Below, piece after piece: positions 8,093-16,921 of a stretch of DNA of 64,000 nt; within the stretch, counting starts at the first letter, position 1, and each line of letters begins with the position of its first letter. A program made the translations under genes and the position numbers. The notes below the pieces were generated by a model. The model saw only the letters and a program-made list of their open reading frames with translations, did no database searches and was not told the DNA's origin. Origin of the DNA: Pseudomonas thivervalensis (GTDB taxonomy: Bacteria > Pseudomonadota > Gammaproteobacteria > Pseudomonadales > Pseudomonadaceae); assembly GCF_001269655.1 (NCBI RefSeq), contig NZ_LHVE01000007.1, positions 1 to 64,000 on the forward strand. Direction: 5' to 3'.

Positions 8093-8122
8093 TGTGGCGA
8101 GGGGATAAATCCCCTCGCCACA
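8093..8122. repeat. Single REP hairpin after the allophanate hydrolase gene
   Basis: TGTGGCGAGGGGA and TCCCCTCGCCACA are perfect inverted arms around TAAA. It lies 10 bp after the allophanate hydrolase stop codon and could protect the 3' end of that operon transcript. Confidence 0.8.
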
Positions 8123-8131
8123 GGGTACTGT

Positions 8132-9910
8132 TTACTGACGTGTAGCTAGGTAAGCCCGCCATCCGCCCAGGTGACTGATGTCCCGTGCGCCGTCCAGGCC
8201 ATACGACTCGCAGATGAATCCGCTTTCCCAGCGGCCATCGGCCAGTTGCACCTTGCCCAGTCCCAACGGTGCGGGGATGCCGGTCAGGAACGAGCCCAGT
8301 TCACTGCTCGGCAGTTCCCAGACCTCGACCTCGATCGCTACACCGCCTTCGCGGACCCGAACCATGCCGGGACGCAAGGGTGGGCCGCCGGCCAAGGCAT
8401 GGAGGCGGTAGTCCGGTGAGCTTTGGGTGGACTCGATCAGGCGCGCACCGCGTTGCTTGAGTTGCCAGTTCAGCGCCAGTCCGTCCAGGTGCGCGCCACA
8501 CACGACCAGCCGCGCCCGGTCGTGGCGCGCCGGGTTCGCTGGCACGAACAAGGCCGTGTCCTCTTGGCGTTGCAAGGCATCGGCCACGCTCAAGAGGTAT
8601 TGATCGGTGAAGGCTCGACCGAACAGCGTCACGCCCCAAGGCAAGCCGTTGGCCATGAACGCAGTGGGAACAGCGACGGCGGCGTAGTCCAGCAGGTTCA
8701 TGAAGTTGGTGTAGTAACCCAGCTCGGAGTTACGCAGCACGGGTTCGGCGGCCAGTTCGGCGAGGGTCACCGGACGGCCGATGGTCGGAGTGAGGACGCA
8801 ATCAAGCGTGTCCATGAGCCTGTCGCATCGGGCTTTGAGCGCTTGCAAACGGTAGCGGGCGCGGAAGGTTTGCACGGCATCCACCGTAGGTGCTTTCGCC
8901 AGGACGGCGCGGATGACTGGCAGTACGGCTTCCGGCTCGCGCGCCATCAAGGGGCCGGCAACGCTGTAGCGTTCGGCTACCCAGGGGCCTTCATACAGCA
9001 GCCGTGCGGCTTCCAGGAACGGCGACAAGTCCAGTTCCACCGCTTCACCGCCCAGGCGTTCGAGTCGGTCGATGGCGTCCTGAAACAGGTGCGGACCTTC
9101 CTGGCAGCCGAAAAACTCCAAGTCCTGTTGGCGCGGTACGCCGAAACGAAAGCGCCGCGGCGCGCCGAACGCGGCGCCGTCGTTCCACTGCGGGTTGTAG
9201 CGGCTGTAATCGTCACGAGGGTCTGGCCGGGCCGTCAGCGCCAAGAGCTGGCTGGCTTCCTTCGCCGTCGCCGTGAAGGTGGTGACGCAGTCCAGGGTGC
9301 GACAAGCCGGGACCACACCCGCTGTGGAGATCAACCCCAGGGTGGCCTTCAACCCCACCAGGTTGTTGAGCGCCGCGGGCACCCGACCGGAGCCGGCGGT
9401 GTCGGTGCCCAAGGCAAAACTCGCCACGCCCAAGGCCACGGCCAGCGACGAGCCAGCGCTCGAACCGCCGGCCGGGTAATCGGCCAGCACGCTGTTACGG
9501 CAGGCGCCGTAGGGCGAGCGGGTGCCATTGAGGCCAGTGGCGAATTGGTCGAGGTTGGTCTTGCCCAGGGGGATCGCGCCCAGTGCCAGCAACTGTTCGA
9601 CAATGGTCGCTGAGCGGTCTGGCACGTAGGCAAACGCCGGACAGGCTGCCGTGGTCGGAATACCGGCCAGGTCGATGTTGTCCTTGATGGCAAACGGTAC
9701 GCCGTACAAGGGCAGGCTCTCCAGGTCGCGGCTTTCCAACGCGGCCAGGTAGGGTTCCAGTTGCTCGGCCGTCAGCAGGTGGATGAACAGGTGATAGTCC
9801 GGGTTCAGCGCCGCGGCTTTTTCCCTTAGTCCCAACAGCAGTTGGCGTGGCGTCAGTTCGCCGCTGCGGTAGGTGGTGCGCAGGTCGTCCAAGCGAAGAG
9901 AGAGGTTCAT
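8132..9910 (-). CDS. atzF: Allophanate hydrolase
   Basis: It hydrolyses allophanate to ammonia and CO2, the final step of urea- or guanidine-carboxylase pathways. The 592-residue protein has an amidase-signature domain: the Lys in GVPFAIKDNID, the GGSSAGSS serine and GTDTAGSGRVPA give the Ser-cisSer-Lys triad. It also has the family C-terminal domain starting near LVVCGAHLDGLALNWQL and ending ESYGLDGARDISHLGGW. The start at 9910 (MNLSLRLDDLR) has AAAGGA upstream, and the longer frame would run into the carboxylase gene. It begins 22 bp after the carboxylase stop codon, in the same operon. Confidence 0.93.
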   Translation of the reverse strand: MNLSLRLDDLRTTYRSGELTPRQLLLGLREKAAALNPDYHLFIHLLTAEQLEPYLAALESRDLESLPLYGVPFAIKDNIDLAGIPTTAACPAFAYVPDRSATIVEQLLALGAIPLGKTNLDQFATGLNGTRSPYGACRNSVLADYPAGGSSAGSSLAVALGVASFALGTDTAGSGRVPAALNNLVGLKATLGLISTAGVVPACRTLDCVTTFTATAKEASQLLALTARPDPRDDYSRYNPQWNDGAAFGAPRRFRFGVPRQQDLEFFGCQEGPHLFQDAIDRLERLGGEAVELDLSPFLEAARLLYEGPWVAERYSVAGPLMAREPEAVLPVIRAVLAKAPTVDAVQTFRARYRLQALKARCDRLMDTLDCVLTPTIGRPVTLAELAAEPVLRNSELGYYTNFMNLLDYAAVAVPTAFMANGLPWGVTLFGRAFTDQYLLSVADALQRQEDTALFVPANPARHDRARLVVCGAHLDGLALNWQLKQRGARLIESTQSSPDYRLHALAGGPPLRPGMVRVREGGVAIEVEVWELPSSELGSFLTGIPAPLGLGKVQLADGRWESGFICESYGLDGARDISHLGGWRAYLATRQ

Positions 9911-9932
9911 GGTGTTAATCCTTTGATTGAGT

Positions 9933-12900
9933 TCAGTCACGGTCCAGCACCACGACGCGCTGTCCGGCGCGCACCGCCGAACCGGGCTGGACGCGCACCT
10001 CGCGCACGACGCCGGCCGAGGGTGCAAGCAGCGGGATTTCCATTTTCATCGACTCCAGAATGACCAGCACATCACCAGCGGCGACCCGCGCGCCCACGTC
10101 GACCTGCACCTGCCAGAGGTTGCCGGCGATGTGGCTGTCGACACTCAGTTGACCGTCAGTCAGCGGCGAATCTTCGCTGGCTGCGATGGCCGGCTCTTCA
10201 CTGTCGAAATGCGCCTGGCCACTGGCGATCCAACGCTCGCGCTCGGCGTCGAAGGCGCCTTGTTGCTGCTGTCGGAACGCGGCGATGCTGTCGGCTTCCT
10301 GCGCGAGGAAATGCTGGTAGTCAGCGAGGTTGAGCTGGCTGTGCTCGATCTTCAGGTCGAAGCGGCCCAGCGGGAATTCGCGGCGGATGTGCAGCAGTTC
10401 ATCGGCGCTGACCGGGTAGAAGCGGATCTGGTCGAAGAACCGCAACAGCCAGGGCTTGCCGTCGAAGGCGGCGACGTCCCGATACCGATTCCACATCTGC
10501 AACGTGCGCCCGACGAACTGATAGCCGCCAGGCCCTTCCATGCCGTACACGCACATATAGGCGCCGCCGATGCCCACCGAGTTTTCCGCGGTCCAGGTCC
10601 GGGCCGGGTTGTATTTGGTGGTCACCAGTCGGTGGCGCGGGTCGAGCGGCGTGGCGACCGGCGCGCCGAGGTAGACGTCCCCGAGCCCCATCACCAGATA
10701 GCTGGCGTCGAACACCGTGCGTTGTACTTCGTCGAGGTTGGGCAGGTCGTTGATGCGGCGGATGAATTCCAGGTTGCTCGGGCACCAGGGCGCGTCCTTG
10801 CGCACCGTGGTCATGTACTTTTCGATAGCCAACTGACAGGCCGGATCATCCCAGGACAGCGGCAAATGGACGATGCGCGAGGGCACTTGCAGGTCCTGCG
10901 CGGCGCACACCGTGCCCCATTCACCGACGATGATGTTCAGCAGATCGGCCAGGGGCATTTGCTCGGGTTGATAATGCACTTGCAGCGAGCGAATGCCCGG
11001 CGTGAGGTCGATCACGCCGTGCAGTTGTTTTTGTTCCAAGGCCTGCATCAAGGCGTGGGCGCGAAAGCGCAGCACCAGGTTCAGTTCGGGGGCGCCGATT
11101 TCCAGCAGCAGGTGGGTGTCGCCGGCCAGGCGAGCAACCAGCCGGGTATCGTCTCGGCCGATATCCAACACCACAGGCGACACCAATATTTGTTTATCAC
11201 ATGAATCTGTGGCGAGCGAGCTTGCTCGCGCTGGGGCGCGCAGCGGCCCCAACTTTTCAGCGGCAGGTATATTGTCTGGCGAGCGCTGCGCACTCGAGCG
11301 GGAGCAAGCTCCCTCGCCACCAGGAAAATCCATTGCCAACGCGCGGGCAGTCTTCAAGTCCACCGGCACAAACCGCACCTTGTCCCCCGCCTTGAGCTGC
11401 CCCAACTGCCAGAGGTCCGCTTCGATCACCGTCACCGGGCAGACGAAACCGCCCAGGCTCGGGCCGTCGGGGCCGAGGATGACGGGCATGTCGCCGGTGA
11501 AATCCACGGCACCGATGGCGTAGGGGTTGTCATGGATGTTGGACGGATGCAGCCCCGCCTCGCCACCGTCGGCGCGGACCCATTCGGGTTTCGGCCCGAT
11601 CAGTCGGACCCCGGTGCGGCTGGAGTTGAAGTGCACTTCCCAGGCCGTGTCGAAGAAGGTCTGGATGTAGCGCTCGGTGAAATATTCGGGCGCGCCATGG
11701 GGACCGTAGATCACGCGGATCTGCCGCACGCTCGGCAGATCCAGCATCGGTGCGCTCGTCGGCGCCAACATCGAGTGCTTGTCCAGCGCCGTCAGGTGCA
11801 GCACGTCACCGGTGCACAACGCGCGGCCGCCATGACCACCGAACTGGCCGAGGGTAAAGGTGCTTTTACTGCCCAGGTAATCCGGCACCTGTACGCCGCC
11901 TTGCAGGCACAGGTAGCTGCGTGCTCCGGCACCGGAGATGTTGCCGATTGCCAAGGTAGAGCCGGCGTCAATCGACAAAGGGGTGTTCATCGGGACGGCT
12001 TCGCCGTCGAGCGTCAGGCCAATCACCGCACCGGTCACCGCCACCCGGGCAGCGCAGTTGAAACGCAGCAGCGGCCCGTTCATGGTGATTTCCAAGGCCG
12101 CCGCGCCTTCTTCGTTGCCGAGCAGGCGATTGCCCAGGCGCAGCGAACGGCTGTCCATCGGTCCCGACGGCGGCACTCCCACCGCCCAATAACCGAGGCG
12201 GCCGGGATAATCCTGGACGCTGGTCTGGGTGCCGGGGCTGAGCACTTCGACGGTGTTGGCGCGATAGACCAACGTTTCCAGGCAGCGGGTCCAGGGCTGG
12301 CCGCTGGCAAACGGCGCGTCGAGGAGAATCTGTTGCAAGTAGTGGCGGTTGGTTTCGACGCCGTACAGCAGGCTGTCGTCCAGTGCCTGGTGCAGGCCCA
12401 GGCGCGCCTGTTCGCGGGTCGGCGCCCAGCGAATGACCTTGGCGATCATCGGGTCGAAGTAGGGCGGAATCTGGCAGCCGGCCTCGACCCAGGTATCGAT
12501 GCGCAGAGCTTTGCCGTCGGCCTGGGGAAATTCCACAGCGGTGAGCAGCCCCGGGCTTGGCTGGAAATCCCGGCCCGGATCTTCGGCATACAGGCGCGCC
12601 TGGATCGCGTGCCCCTCGGCTTTCAAACCCCGGCCCAGCTCGCTCAAGGGTGGCAGATCACCGGCCGCCAGTTGCACCATCCAGCGCACCAGGTCCACAC
12701 CCCACACCTGCTCGGTGACGCCGTGCTCGACTTGCAGGCGAGTGTTCACTTCCAGGAAGTAGAAGCGCCCGGCGTCGCTGTCGAACACGAACTCCACGGT
12801 GCCGGCGCTGCGGTAGTTCACGGCCAGGGCCAGTTGGATCGCCGCTGCGCAGAGTGCCTCGGCCATGCCCTCGGGCAAGTTCGGCGCTGGCGTTTCTTCG

Positions 12901-13613
12901 AGGACTTTCTGGTTGCGCCGTTGCACCGAGCAGTCGCGCACGCCCAGGGCGATCACCTGGCCCAGACCGTCGCCGAAGACCTGTACTTCCAGATGCCGCG
13001 CCCGTTCGATGTACTTTTCGATGAACACCCCGGCATCGCTGAAGTTGTTCTGGCCCAGGCGCTTGACCGCTTCGAAGGATTCGCTCAGGTCGGCAGCGCT
13101 GCGACACACGCGCATGCCGATGCCGCCGCCACCCGCGGTGCTTTTGAGCATCACCGGATAGCCGAGCTGGGTACCCGCCAATAGGGCGGCGTCGAGGCTG
13201 TCGAGCAGTTCGGTGCCTTCGAGCAGCGGTACGCCGTGCTGGCGGGCCAGGTCGCGGGCGGTGTGCTTGAGGCCGAACACGCGCAGTTGCTCGGGCGTCG
13301 GGCCGATGAAGGCGATACCGGCGGCTTCGCAGGCTTCGGCGAAGGCGGCGTTCTCCGAAAGGAAACCGTAGCCGGGATGGATTGCGGTCGCGCCGCTGCT
13401 TTTGGCGATCGCCAGGAGCTTGTCCACCGCCAGGTAAGTACCGGCCGCCGCCCCTTCGCCCAGGCAGTGAGCTTCATCGGCCTGCTGGATATGCAAGCTG
13501 GCGGCGTCGGCCTGGGAATACACCGCGACACCTTCGACCTTCAGTTCGCGCAAGGTGCGCAGGATGCGGCAGGCGATGGCGCCACGGTTGGCGATGAGGA
13601 TTTTTTCGAACAT
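9933..13613 (-). CDS. Biotin-dependent urea/guanidine carboxylase
   Basis: A 1226-residue biotin enzyme. It has a biotin carboxylase domain (about 1-450, starting MFEKILIANRGAIACRILR), a KipA/AHS2 half of the carboxyltransferase (from ~453, SVQDYPGRLGYWAVGVPPSG), a KipI/AHS1 half (~811-1040) and a biotin carrier domain with the biotinylated Lys near 1190 in ESMKME. Family members carboxylate urea or guanidine using ATP and bicarbonate. The guanidine-I riboswitch at the operon head and the two DUF1989 genes favour guanidine, by analogy with characterised guanidine carboxylases that work with carboxyguanidine deiminase. About 40 residues between KipA and KipI are encoded by an in-frame REPIN. 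Confidence 0.92.
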   Translation of the reverse strand: MFEKILIANRGAIACRILRTLRELKVEGVAVYSQADAASLHIQQADEAHCLGEGAAAGTYLAVDKLLAIAKSSGATAIHPGYGFLSENAAFAEACEAAGIAFIGPTPEQLRVFGLKHTARDLARQHGVPLLEGTELLDSLDAALLAGTQLGYPVMLKSTAGGGGIGMRVCRSAADLSESFEAVKRLGQNNFSDAGVFIEKYIERARHLEVQVFGDGLGQVIALGVRDCSVQRRNQKVLEETPAPNLPEGMAEALCAAAIQLALAVNYRSAGTVEFVFDSDAGRFYFLEVNTRLQVEHGVTEQVWGVDLVRWMVQLAAGDLPPLSELGRGLKAEGHAIQARLYAEDPGRDFQPSPGLLTAVEFPQADGKALRIDTWVEAGCQIPPYFDPMIAKVIRWAPTREQARLGLHQALDDSLLYGVETNRHYLQQILLDAPFASGQPWTRCLETLVYRANTVEVLSPGTQTSVQDYPGRLGYWAVGVPPSGPMDSRSLRLGNRLLGNEEGAAALEITMNGPLLRFNCAARVAVTGAVIGLTLDGEAVPMNTPLSIDAGSTLAIGNISGAGARSYLCLQGGVQVPDYLGSKSTFTLGQFGGHGGRALCTGDVLHLTALDKHSMLAPTSAPMLDLPSVRQIRVIYGPHGAPEYFTERYIQTFFDTAWEVHFNSSRTGVRLIGPKPEWVRADGGEAGLHPSNIHDNPYAIGAVDFTGDMPVILGPDGPSLGGFVCPVTVIEADLWQLGQLKAGDKVRFVPVDLKTARALAMDFPGGEGACSRSSAQRSPDNIPAAEKLGPLRAPARASSLATDSCDKQILVSPVVLDIGRDDTRLVARLAGDTHLLLEIGAPELNLVLRFRAHALMQALEQKQLHGVIDLTPGIRSLQVHYQPEQMPLADLLNIIVGEWGTVCAAQDLQVPSRIVHLPLSWDDPACQLAIEKYMTTVRKDAPWCPSNLEFIRRINDLPNLDEVQRTVFDASYLVMGLGDVYLGAPVATPLDPRHRLVTTKYNPARTWTAENSVGIGGAYMCVYGMEGPGGYQFVGRTLQMWNRYRDVAAFDGKPWLLRFFDQIRFYPVSADELLHIRREFPLGRFDLKIEHSQLNLADYQHFLAQEADSIAAFRQQQQGAFDAERERWIASGQAHFDSEEPAIAASEDSPLTDGQLSVDSHIAGNLWQVQVDVGARVAAGDVLVILESMKMEIPLLAPSAGVVREVRVQPGSAVRAGQRVVVLDRD
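11209..11320. repeat. REPIN inserted in frame inside the carboxylase CDS
   Basis: GTGGCGAGCGAGCTTGCTCG begins the left arm and GAGCAAGCTCCCTCGCCAC ends the right arm. The left arm is the GCGAGCGAGC variant and the right arm the GCGAGGGAGC variant, so it is a hybrid. It is translated without a stop as roughly residues 764-802 of the carboxylase (GGEGACSRSS ... ARASSLATDS), a low-complexity linker unlike its surroundings. Confidence 0.9.
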
Positions 13614-13737
13614 GGCATTGCCCCCTCAGGCCTGTGTGCTGCCTGAACTGGGATGCGGGCCGTCCCGCAGTTTTCGATGGCCGACGGGGTCGTCCCCGTG
13701 AGCGAAATAATCAACCTTACAAACACTGCTGAACCCT

Positions 13738-13826
13738 GTGGGAGCGGGCTTGCTCGCGAAAGCGCTGTGTCAGTCAACATCAATGTCACTGTCGGACCGC
13801 TTTCGCGAGCAAGCCCGCTCCCACAT
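13738..13826. repeat. REPIN between the carboxylase and DUF1989 genes
   Basis: TGTGGGAGCGGGCTTGCTCG and its inverse CGAGCAAGCCCGCTCCCACA enclose about 50 bp. It sits within the operon, in the ~300-bp spacer upstream of the carboxylase start codon. Confidence 0.9.
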
Positions 13827-13845
13827 GAGGTTGTAGGTGTTAGTG

Positions 13846-13923
13846 CTATTTGATGCACTGCCCCGACCGGCTCTGGCACAACGCGAACAGCCAGCGGCGC
13901 AGACGCGCGAGTTTCAGTTCCAT
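13846..13923 (-). CDS. Possible 25-residue basic peptide in the operon spacer
   Basis: An ATG at 13923 overlaps the end of the DUF1989 gene (ATATGGAACTGA) and opens a 25-codon frame, [20 protein letters not shown] then GQCIK. It is basic and amphipathic. The overlap allows translational coupling, but there is no separate strong ribosome site and no homology evidence. It may be chance. Confidence 0.25.
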   Translation of the reverse strand: MELKLARLRRWLFALCQSRSGQCIK

Positions 13924-14555
13924 ATCAACAGCTCCGCAGGGGTGGGGTTGTAGGCGTTGCAGGGGTTGTTCAGTTGCGGGCAGTTGGAGATCAGGACGAT
14001 CACGTCCATTTCCGCCCGCAGGTCGACGTATTTGCCCGGGGCCGAGATCCCGTCCTCAAAGGTCAGGCCACCGTCGGCGGTCACCGGCACGTTCATGAAG
14101 AAGTTGATGTTCGGTCCGATGTCGCCCTTGCCCAGCCGACCGTCATGGACGCAGGCCCGCAGGTAGTTGTCGCGGCAGCTGTGCATGTGGCGCTTTTCCA
14201 GGGCGTAGCGCACGGTGTTGCTTTCCTGGGCGCAGGCGCCGCCGAGGGTGTCGTGGCGCCCGCAAGTGTCTTCGACGATGGTCAGCATCGGGTGGCCAAG
14301 GTTGGAATACAGCACGCTGCCGGTACTCAGGTAGACGCTGTTCTGCCGGCGCAGGGTGCGCTGTACGTCATAGCGTTCCTTGGGGTTGGCCAGGCTGTAG
14401 AACAGCGTGTCGACCGCCTGGTTGCCTTCCAGGTCGAGGATGCGCAGGGTCTGGCCGGCCTTGACCTCGGTCAGCCACGGTTCCCCGGCGGGAATCGTGG
14501 CGCGGTAGACGGCGGTCTCGGGTTGTTTGTGTGCGGTGGCGATGGCGAGTGACAT
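13914..14555 (-). CDS. DUF1989 urea carboxylase-associated protein; probable carboxyguanidine deiminase subunit
   Basis: A 213-residue DUF1989 protein with conserved motifs [14 protein letters not shown] and [10 protein letters not shown], whose Cys, His and Asp residues could bind metal or serve in catalysis. Two such proteins accompany urea carboxylase in many bacteria. In guanidine-degrading bacteria the pair forms carboxyguanidine deiminase, converting carboxyguanidine to allophanate and ammonia. Which of the two here corresponds to CgdA or CgdB was not assigned. The start at 14555 ([10 protein letters not shown]) lies 12 bp after the stop of the other DUF1989 gene. The longer frame to 14879 overlaps that gene and is rejected. 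Confidence 0.85.
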   Translation of the reverse strand: MSLAIATAHKQPETAVYRATIPAGEPWLTEVKAGQTLRILDLEGNQAVDTLFYSLANPKERYDVQRTLRRQNSVYLSTGSVLYSNLGHPMLTIVEDTCGRHDTLGGACAQESNTVRYALEKRHMHSCRDNYLRACVHDGRLGKGDIGPNINFFMNVPVTADGGLTFEDGISAPGKYVDLRAEMDVIVLISNCPQLNNPCNAYNPTPAELLIWN

Positions 14556-14566
14556 GGCGACGATCC

Positions 14567-15292
14567 TCAGGCGAACAGGCGGTCGGTGTTGATGAAGCCG
14601 CGCAGGTTTTCCGGGCGCGATTGGCGGCAATGTTCGGCGACGCTGGCGTCGGCGTTCATCCAACTGAGCTTGAGCGGTTGCGGGGCGTATTGCGGGTTCG
14701 GGTCCATCGGGTGCTGCAGCGCCGTCAGCACCACCAGGGTGTCCATCGGTGCGTACAGCTCGATGTAGTCGCCGGCTTTGGAATTGCCCTCGACGAAGTG
14801 AAAGTGGCCGGTCGCGTCGACGTCGACCCGGCTGAACAGGTTGAGGGTCATCAGCAGGTCGGACAGGCCCAGCCCCCATTTACCCAGTTCCACCAGCAGG
14901 TTGTCGGTGCCGTTGCGAAAGAAGCCGTTGCGCAGTTCCTGGTAGCGGCCCTGACCGTATTTTTCAACGACTTCCTCGGCGCAGAGCACACCGCCCAGAC
15001 TGTCGCTCCAGCCGCAGGTGTCGGCGGTGATCGCCGCCAGTACCCGGCCCATGTCCGAATACAGGCAATGGCCGGCGGTGAGCTTGGCGGTGTGTTGGCA
15101 TTTGAGGCTGTCGGGCAGGTTCAGGCGTTCGGTTTTCTCGTTGGCGTTGAGCAGCGTCAGGCTCACGTTGGCCCCGCCGCGCAGGTCGGTCAGGCGCAGC
15201 AATTGGTCGCGCTTGAGCGCGAAGGAACGGTGGCCGCCACCGGGCAGCAGCTCTTCGGCGAAGGGGGGAAACAGCTGGATCGAATCGGTCAT
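14567..15292 (-). CDS. DUF1989 urea carboxylase-associated protein; probable carboxyguanidine deiminase partner subunit
   Basis: A 241-residue DUF1989 protein and paralogue of the next gene. It carries [18 protein letters not shown] in the position of its partner's Cys motif. It probably forms a heteromer with that partner and supplies allophanate to the hydrolase at the end of the operon. The start at 15292 ([11 protein letters not shown]) has AGGAGC a short distance upstream, and the upstream ATP-binding gene stops 14 bp before it. The substrate assignment depends on the riboswitch context; the gene alone would be annotated only as urea carboxylase-associated. Confidence 0.85.
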   Translation of the reverse strand: MTDSIQLFPPFAEELLPGGGHRSFALKRDQLLRLTDLRGGANVSLTLLNANEKTERLNLPDSLKCQHTAKLTAGHCLYSDMGRVLAAITADTCGWSDSLGGVLCAEEVVEKYGQGRYQELRNGFFRNGTDNLLVELGKWGLGLSDLLMTLNLFSRVDVDATGHFHFVEGNSKAGDYIELYAPMDTLVVLTALQHPMDPNPQYAPQPLKLSWMNADASVAEHCRQSRPENLRGFINTDRLFA

Positions 15293-15305
15293 GAAAAAGC
15301 TCCTT

Positions 15306-16094
15306 TCAAGCGATACGCACAGTGCCGGCCAGATCGGCGGGCAGGGCGTCGACGGCGGCACGGGCGGTGCGGCGGTCGCTGTTCAATGGAATGTCGTAGG
15401 TAATGCGTGCGCCGTAGGCACCGGGGGCGTGGGGATCGGCGCGGACCTTGTCGAACACCAGCAGGCGCGTGCCGAGGCTGAAACCTTCGGACAGGTCATG
15501 GGTGACCATGAACACCGTCAGCCGGGTTTCGCGCCACAGCGCCAGCAACAAGGCATGCATGTCTTTGCGAATGCCCGGGTCGAGGGCGCCGAAGGGTTCG
15601 TCCAGCAGCAGGACGCGGGGCTTCATGATCAGCGCCTGGGCAATCGCCAGTCGCTGTTGCATGCCGCCCGACAGTTGCGCCGGGTACTTGTCCAGCGCAT
15701 GGCCCAGGCCGACCTTGTCCAGCAGTTGTGCGGCGTCTTCGCGGGCCAGGCGTTTGGCGCTGCCGAACAGACGCCCCAGCAGCGGCGAGCGTGGCAACTC
15801 CAGGCCCAGGGCCACGTTGTCCAGCACCGTCAGGTGCGGGAACACCGAGTAGCGCTGGAACACCACGCCCCGGCTCGCGTCGGGTTCACCGGCCAACGGC
15901 TGGCCATCCAGCAGGATTTGTCCGCGACTGGCGCGTTCCTGGCCCAGCAGCAAGCGCAGGAAAGTCGACTTGCCGCAACCCGATGCGCCTACCAGGGTGC
16001 AGAACTCACCCTCGGCGACCCGCAGGTTCAACCGCTCCAGTACCACCTGGTCGGCATACTGTTGCCAGACGTTGTTCACCGTAATGAAGCTCAT
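15306..16094 (-). CDS. ABC transporter ATP-binding protein (guanidine/urea-type importer)
   Basis: A 262-residue nucleotide-binding subunit with Walker A GASGCGKST, Q-loop VVFQRYSV, signature LSGGMQQRL, Walker B VLLLDEPFGALD and H-loop VTHDLSEG. It belongs to the nitrate/sulfonate/taurine importer group. The ATG at 16094 overlaps the stop of the permease gene by 4 bp (ATGA), so the two are coupled. It presumably energises import of the substrate of the carboxylase pathway. Confidence 0.9.
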   Translation of the reverse strand: MSFITVNNVWQQYADQVVLERLNLRVAEGEFCTLVGASGCGKSTFLRLLLGQERASRGQILLDGQPLAGEPDASRGVVFQRYSVFPHLTVLDNVALGLELPRSPLLGRLFGSAKRLAREDAAQLLDKVGLGHALDKYPAQLSGGMQQRLAIAQALIMKPRVLLLDEPFGALDPGIRKDMHALLLALWRETRLTVFMVTHDLSEGFSLGTRLLVFDKVRADPHAPGAYGARITYDIPLNSDRRTARAAVDALPADLAGTVRIA

Positions 16095-16906
16095 GCCTTC
16101 GCCCCCTCGTACCAAGGGAATGCTCGCTGGGTCAGGCGCTTGAGGCCCCAGTCCATCAGCCAGGCGAGCAGGGTGATCCACACCACGTACGGCAGGATCA
16201 CGTCCATCGCCAAGTAGCGACGCACCAGGAAAATCCGATAACCCAACCCATCGGTGGAGGCGATGGCTTCGGCGGCGATCAAGAACAGCCAGGCCGATCC
16301 CAGCATCAGCCGCAAGGAAATCAACAGGCGCGGCAGCAATTGCGGCAACACCACCCGCAGCATCAGGGTCCAGGTCGAAGCGCCGAGGGTCTGGGCCTTG
16401 ATCAGCAGCTCGGGTGGAATTTCCCGGGCGCGTTGTTCCAGGTCGCGGGCCAGGCACGGCGTGATGCCGATGACGATCAGCATCACTTTCGACAATTCCC
16501 CGAGGCCGAAAACGATGAAGAGGATCGGCAGAATCGCCAGTGGCGGCACCATCGACACCACGGTGAGCAACGGCGACAGCGGTGCGCCCAACAGCGGCAG
16601 CGTGCCGGCGGCGATGCCCAGGCACAGCCCGGCCAGGGCGCTGATGCCCAGGCCGATGGCCAACCGGCGCAGGCTCGACGCGGTGTCTTGCCAGAGCAGG
16701 TAGTCGCCGCTGCGAGCGTCAGCGGTGAAGGCCAGGCGTTTGACTGCATCGGCCATCTGCACGGCGCTGGGCAGCAGTTTGTCGTTGGGGTTGTCCGTCA
16801 ACCGTTCGGCCGAGCCCATGAAGTAGGCGAACAACACCAGCGCGAATGGCAGGATCACCAGCAACAAGCGGCTGGGACGATCCGGGTAGCGGTTGATCAG
16901 GCGCAT
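16091..16906 (-). CDS. ABC transporter permease (guanidine/urea-type importer)
   Basis: A 271-residue inner-membrane protein of the binding-protein-dependent transport family. It has about six membrane helices and the EAA-type cytoplasmic loop near ELLIKAQTLGASTWTLMLRV that contacts the ATPase. It is the middle gene of a binding protein-permease-ATPase set preceding the DUF1989 and carboxylase genes. It is similar in layout to nitrate/taurine permeases. Confidence 0.9.
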   Translation of the reverse strand: MRLINRYPDRPSRLLLVILPFALVLFAYFMGSAERLTDNPNDKLLPSAVQMADAVKRLAFTADARSGDYLLWQDTASSLRRLAIGLGISALAGLCLGIAAGTLPLLGAPLSPLLTVVSMVPPLAILPILFIVFGLGELSKVMLIVIGITPCLARDLEQRAREIPPELLIKAQTLGASTWTLMLRVVLPQLLPRLLISLRLMLGSAWLFLIAAEAIASTDGLGYRIFLVRRYLAMDVILPYVVWITLLAWLMDWGLKRLTQRAFPWYEGAKA

Positions 16907-16921
16907 GCCAGGTCCTCCGGT

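Noticed and set aside
8423..9613. 396-codon plus-strand ORF
   Set aside because: Shadow of the allophanate hydrolase gene.
11532..13184. 550-codon plus-strand ORF opposite the carboxylase
   Set aside because: It is the shadow of a high-GC gene with intact biotin-carboxylase motifs on the minus strand; its translation has no recognisable domain.
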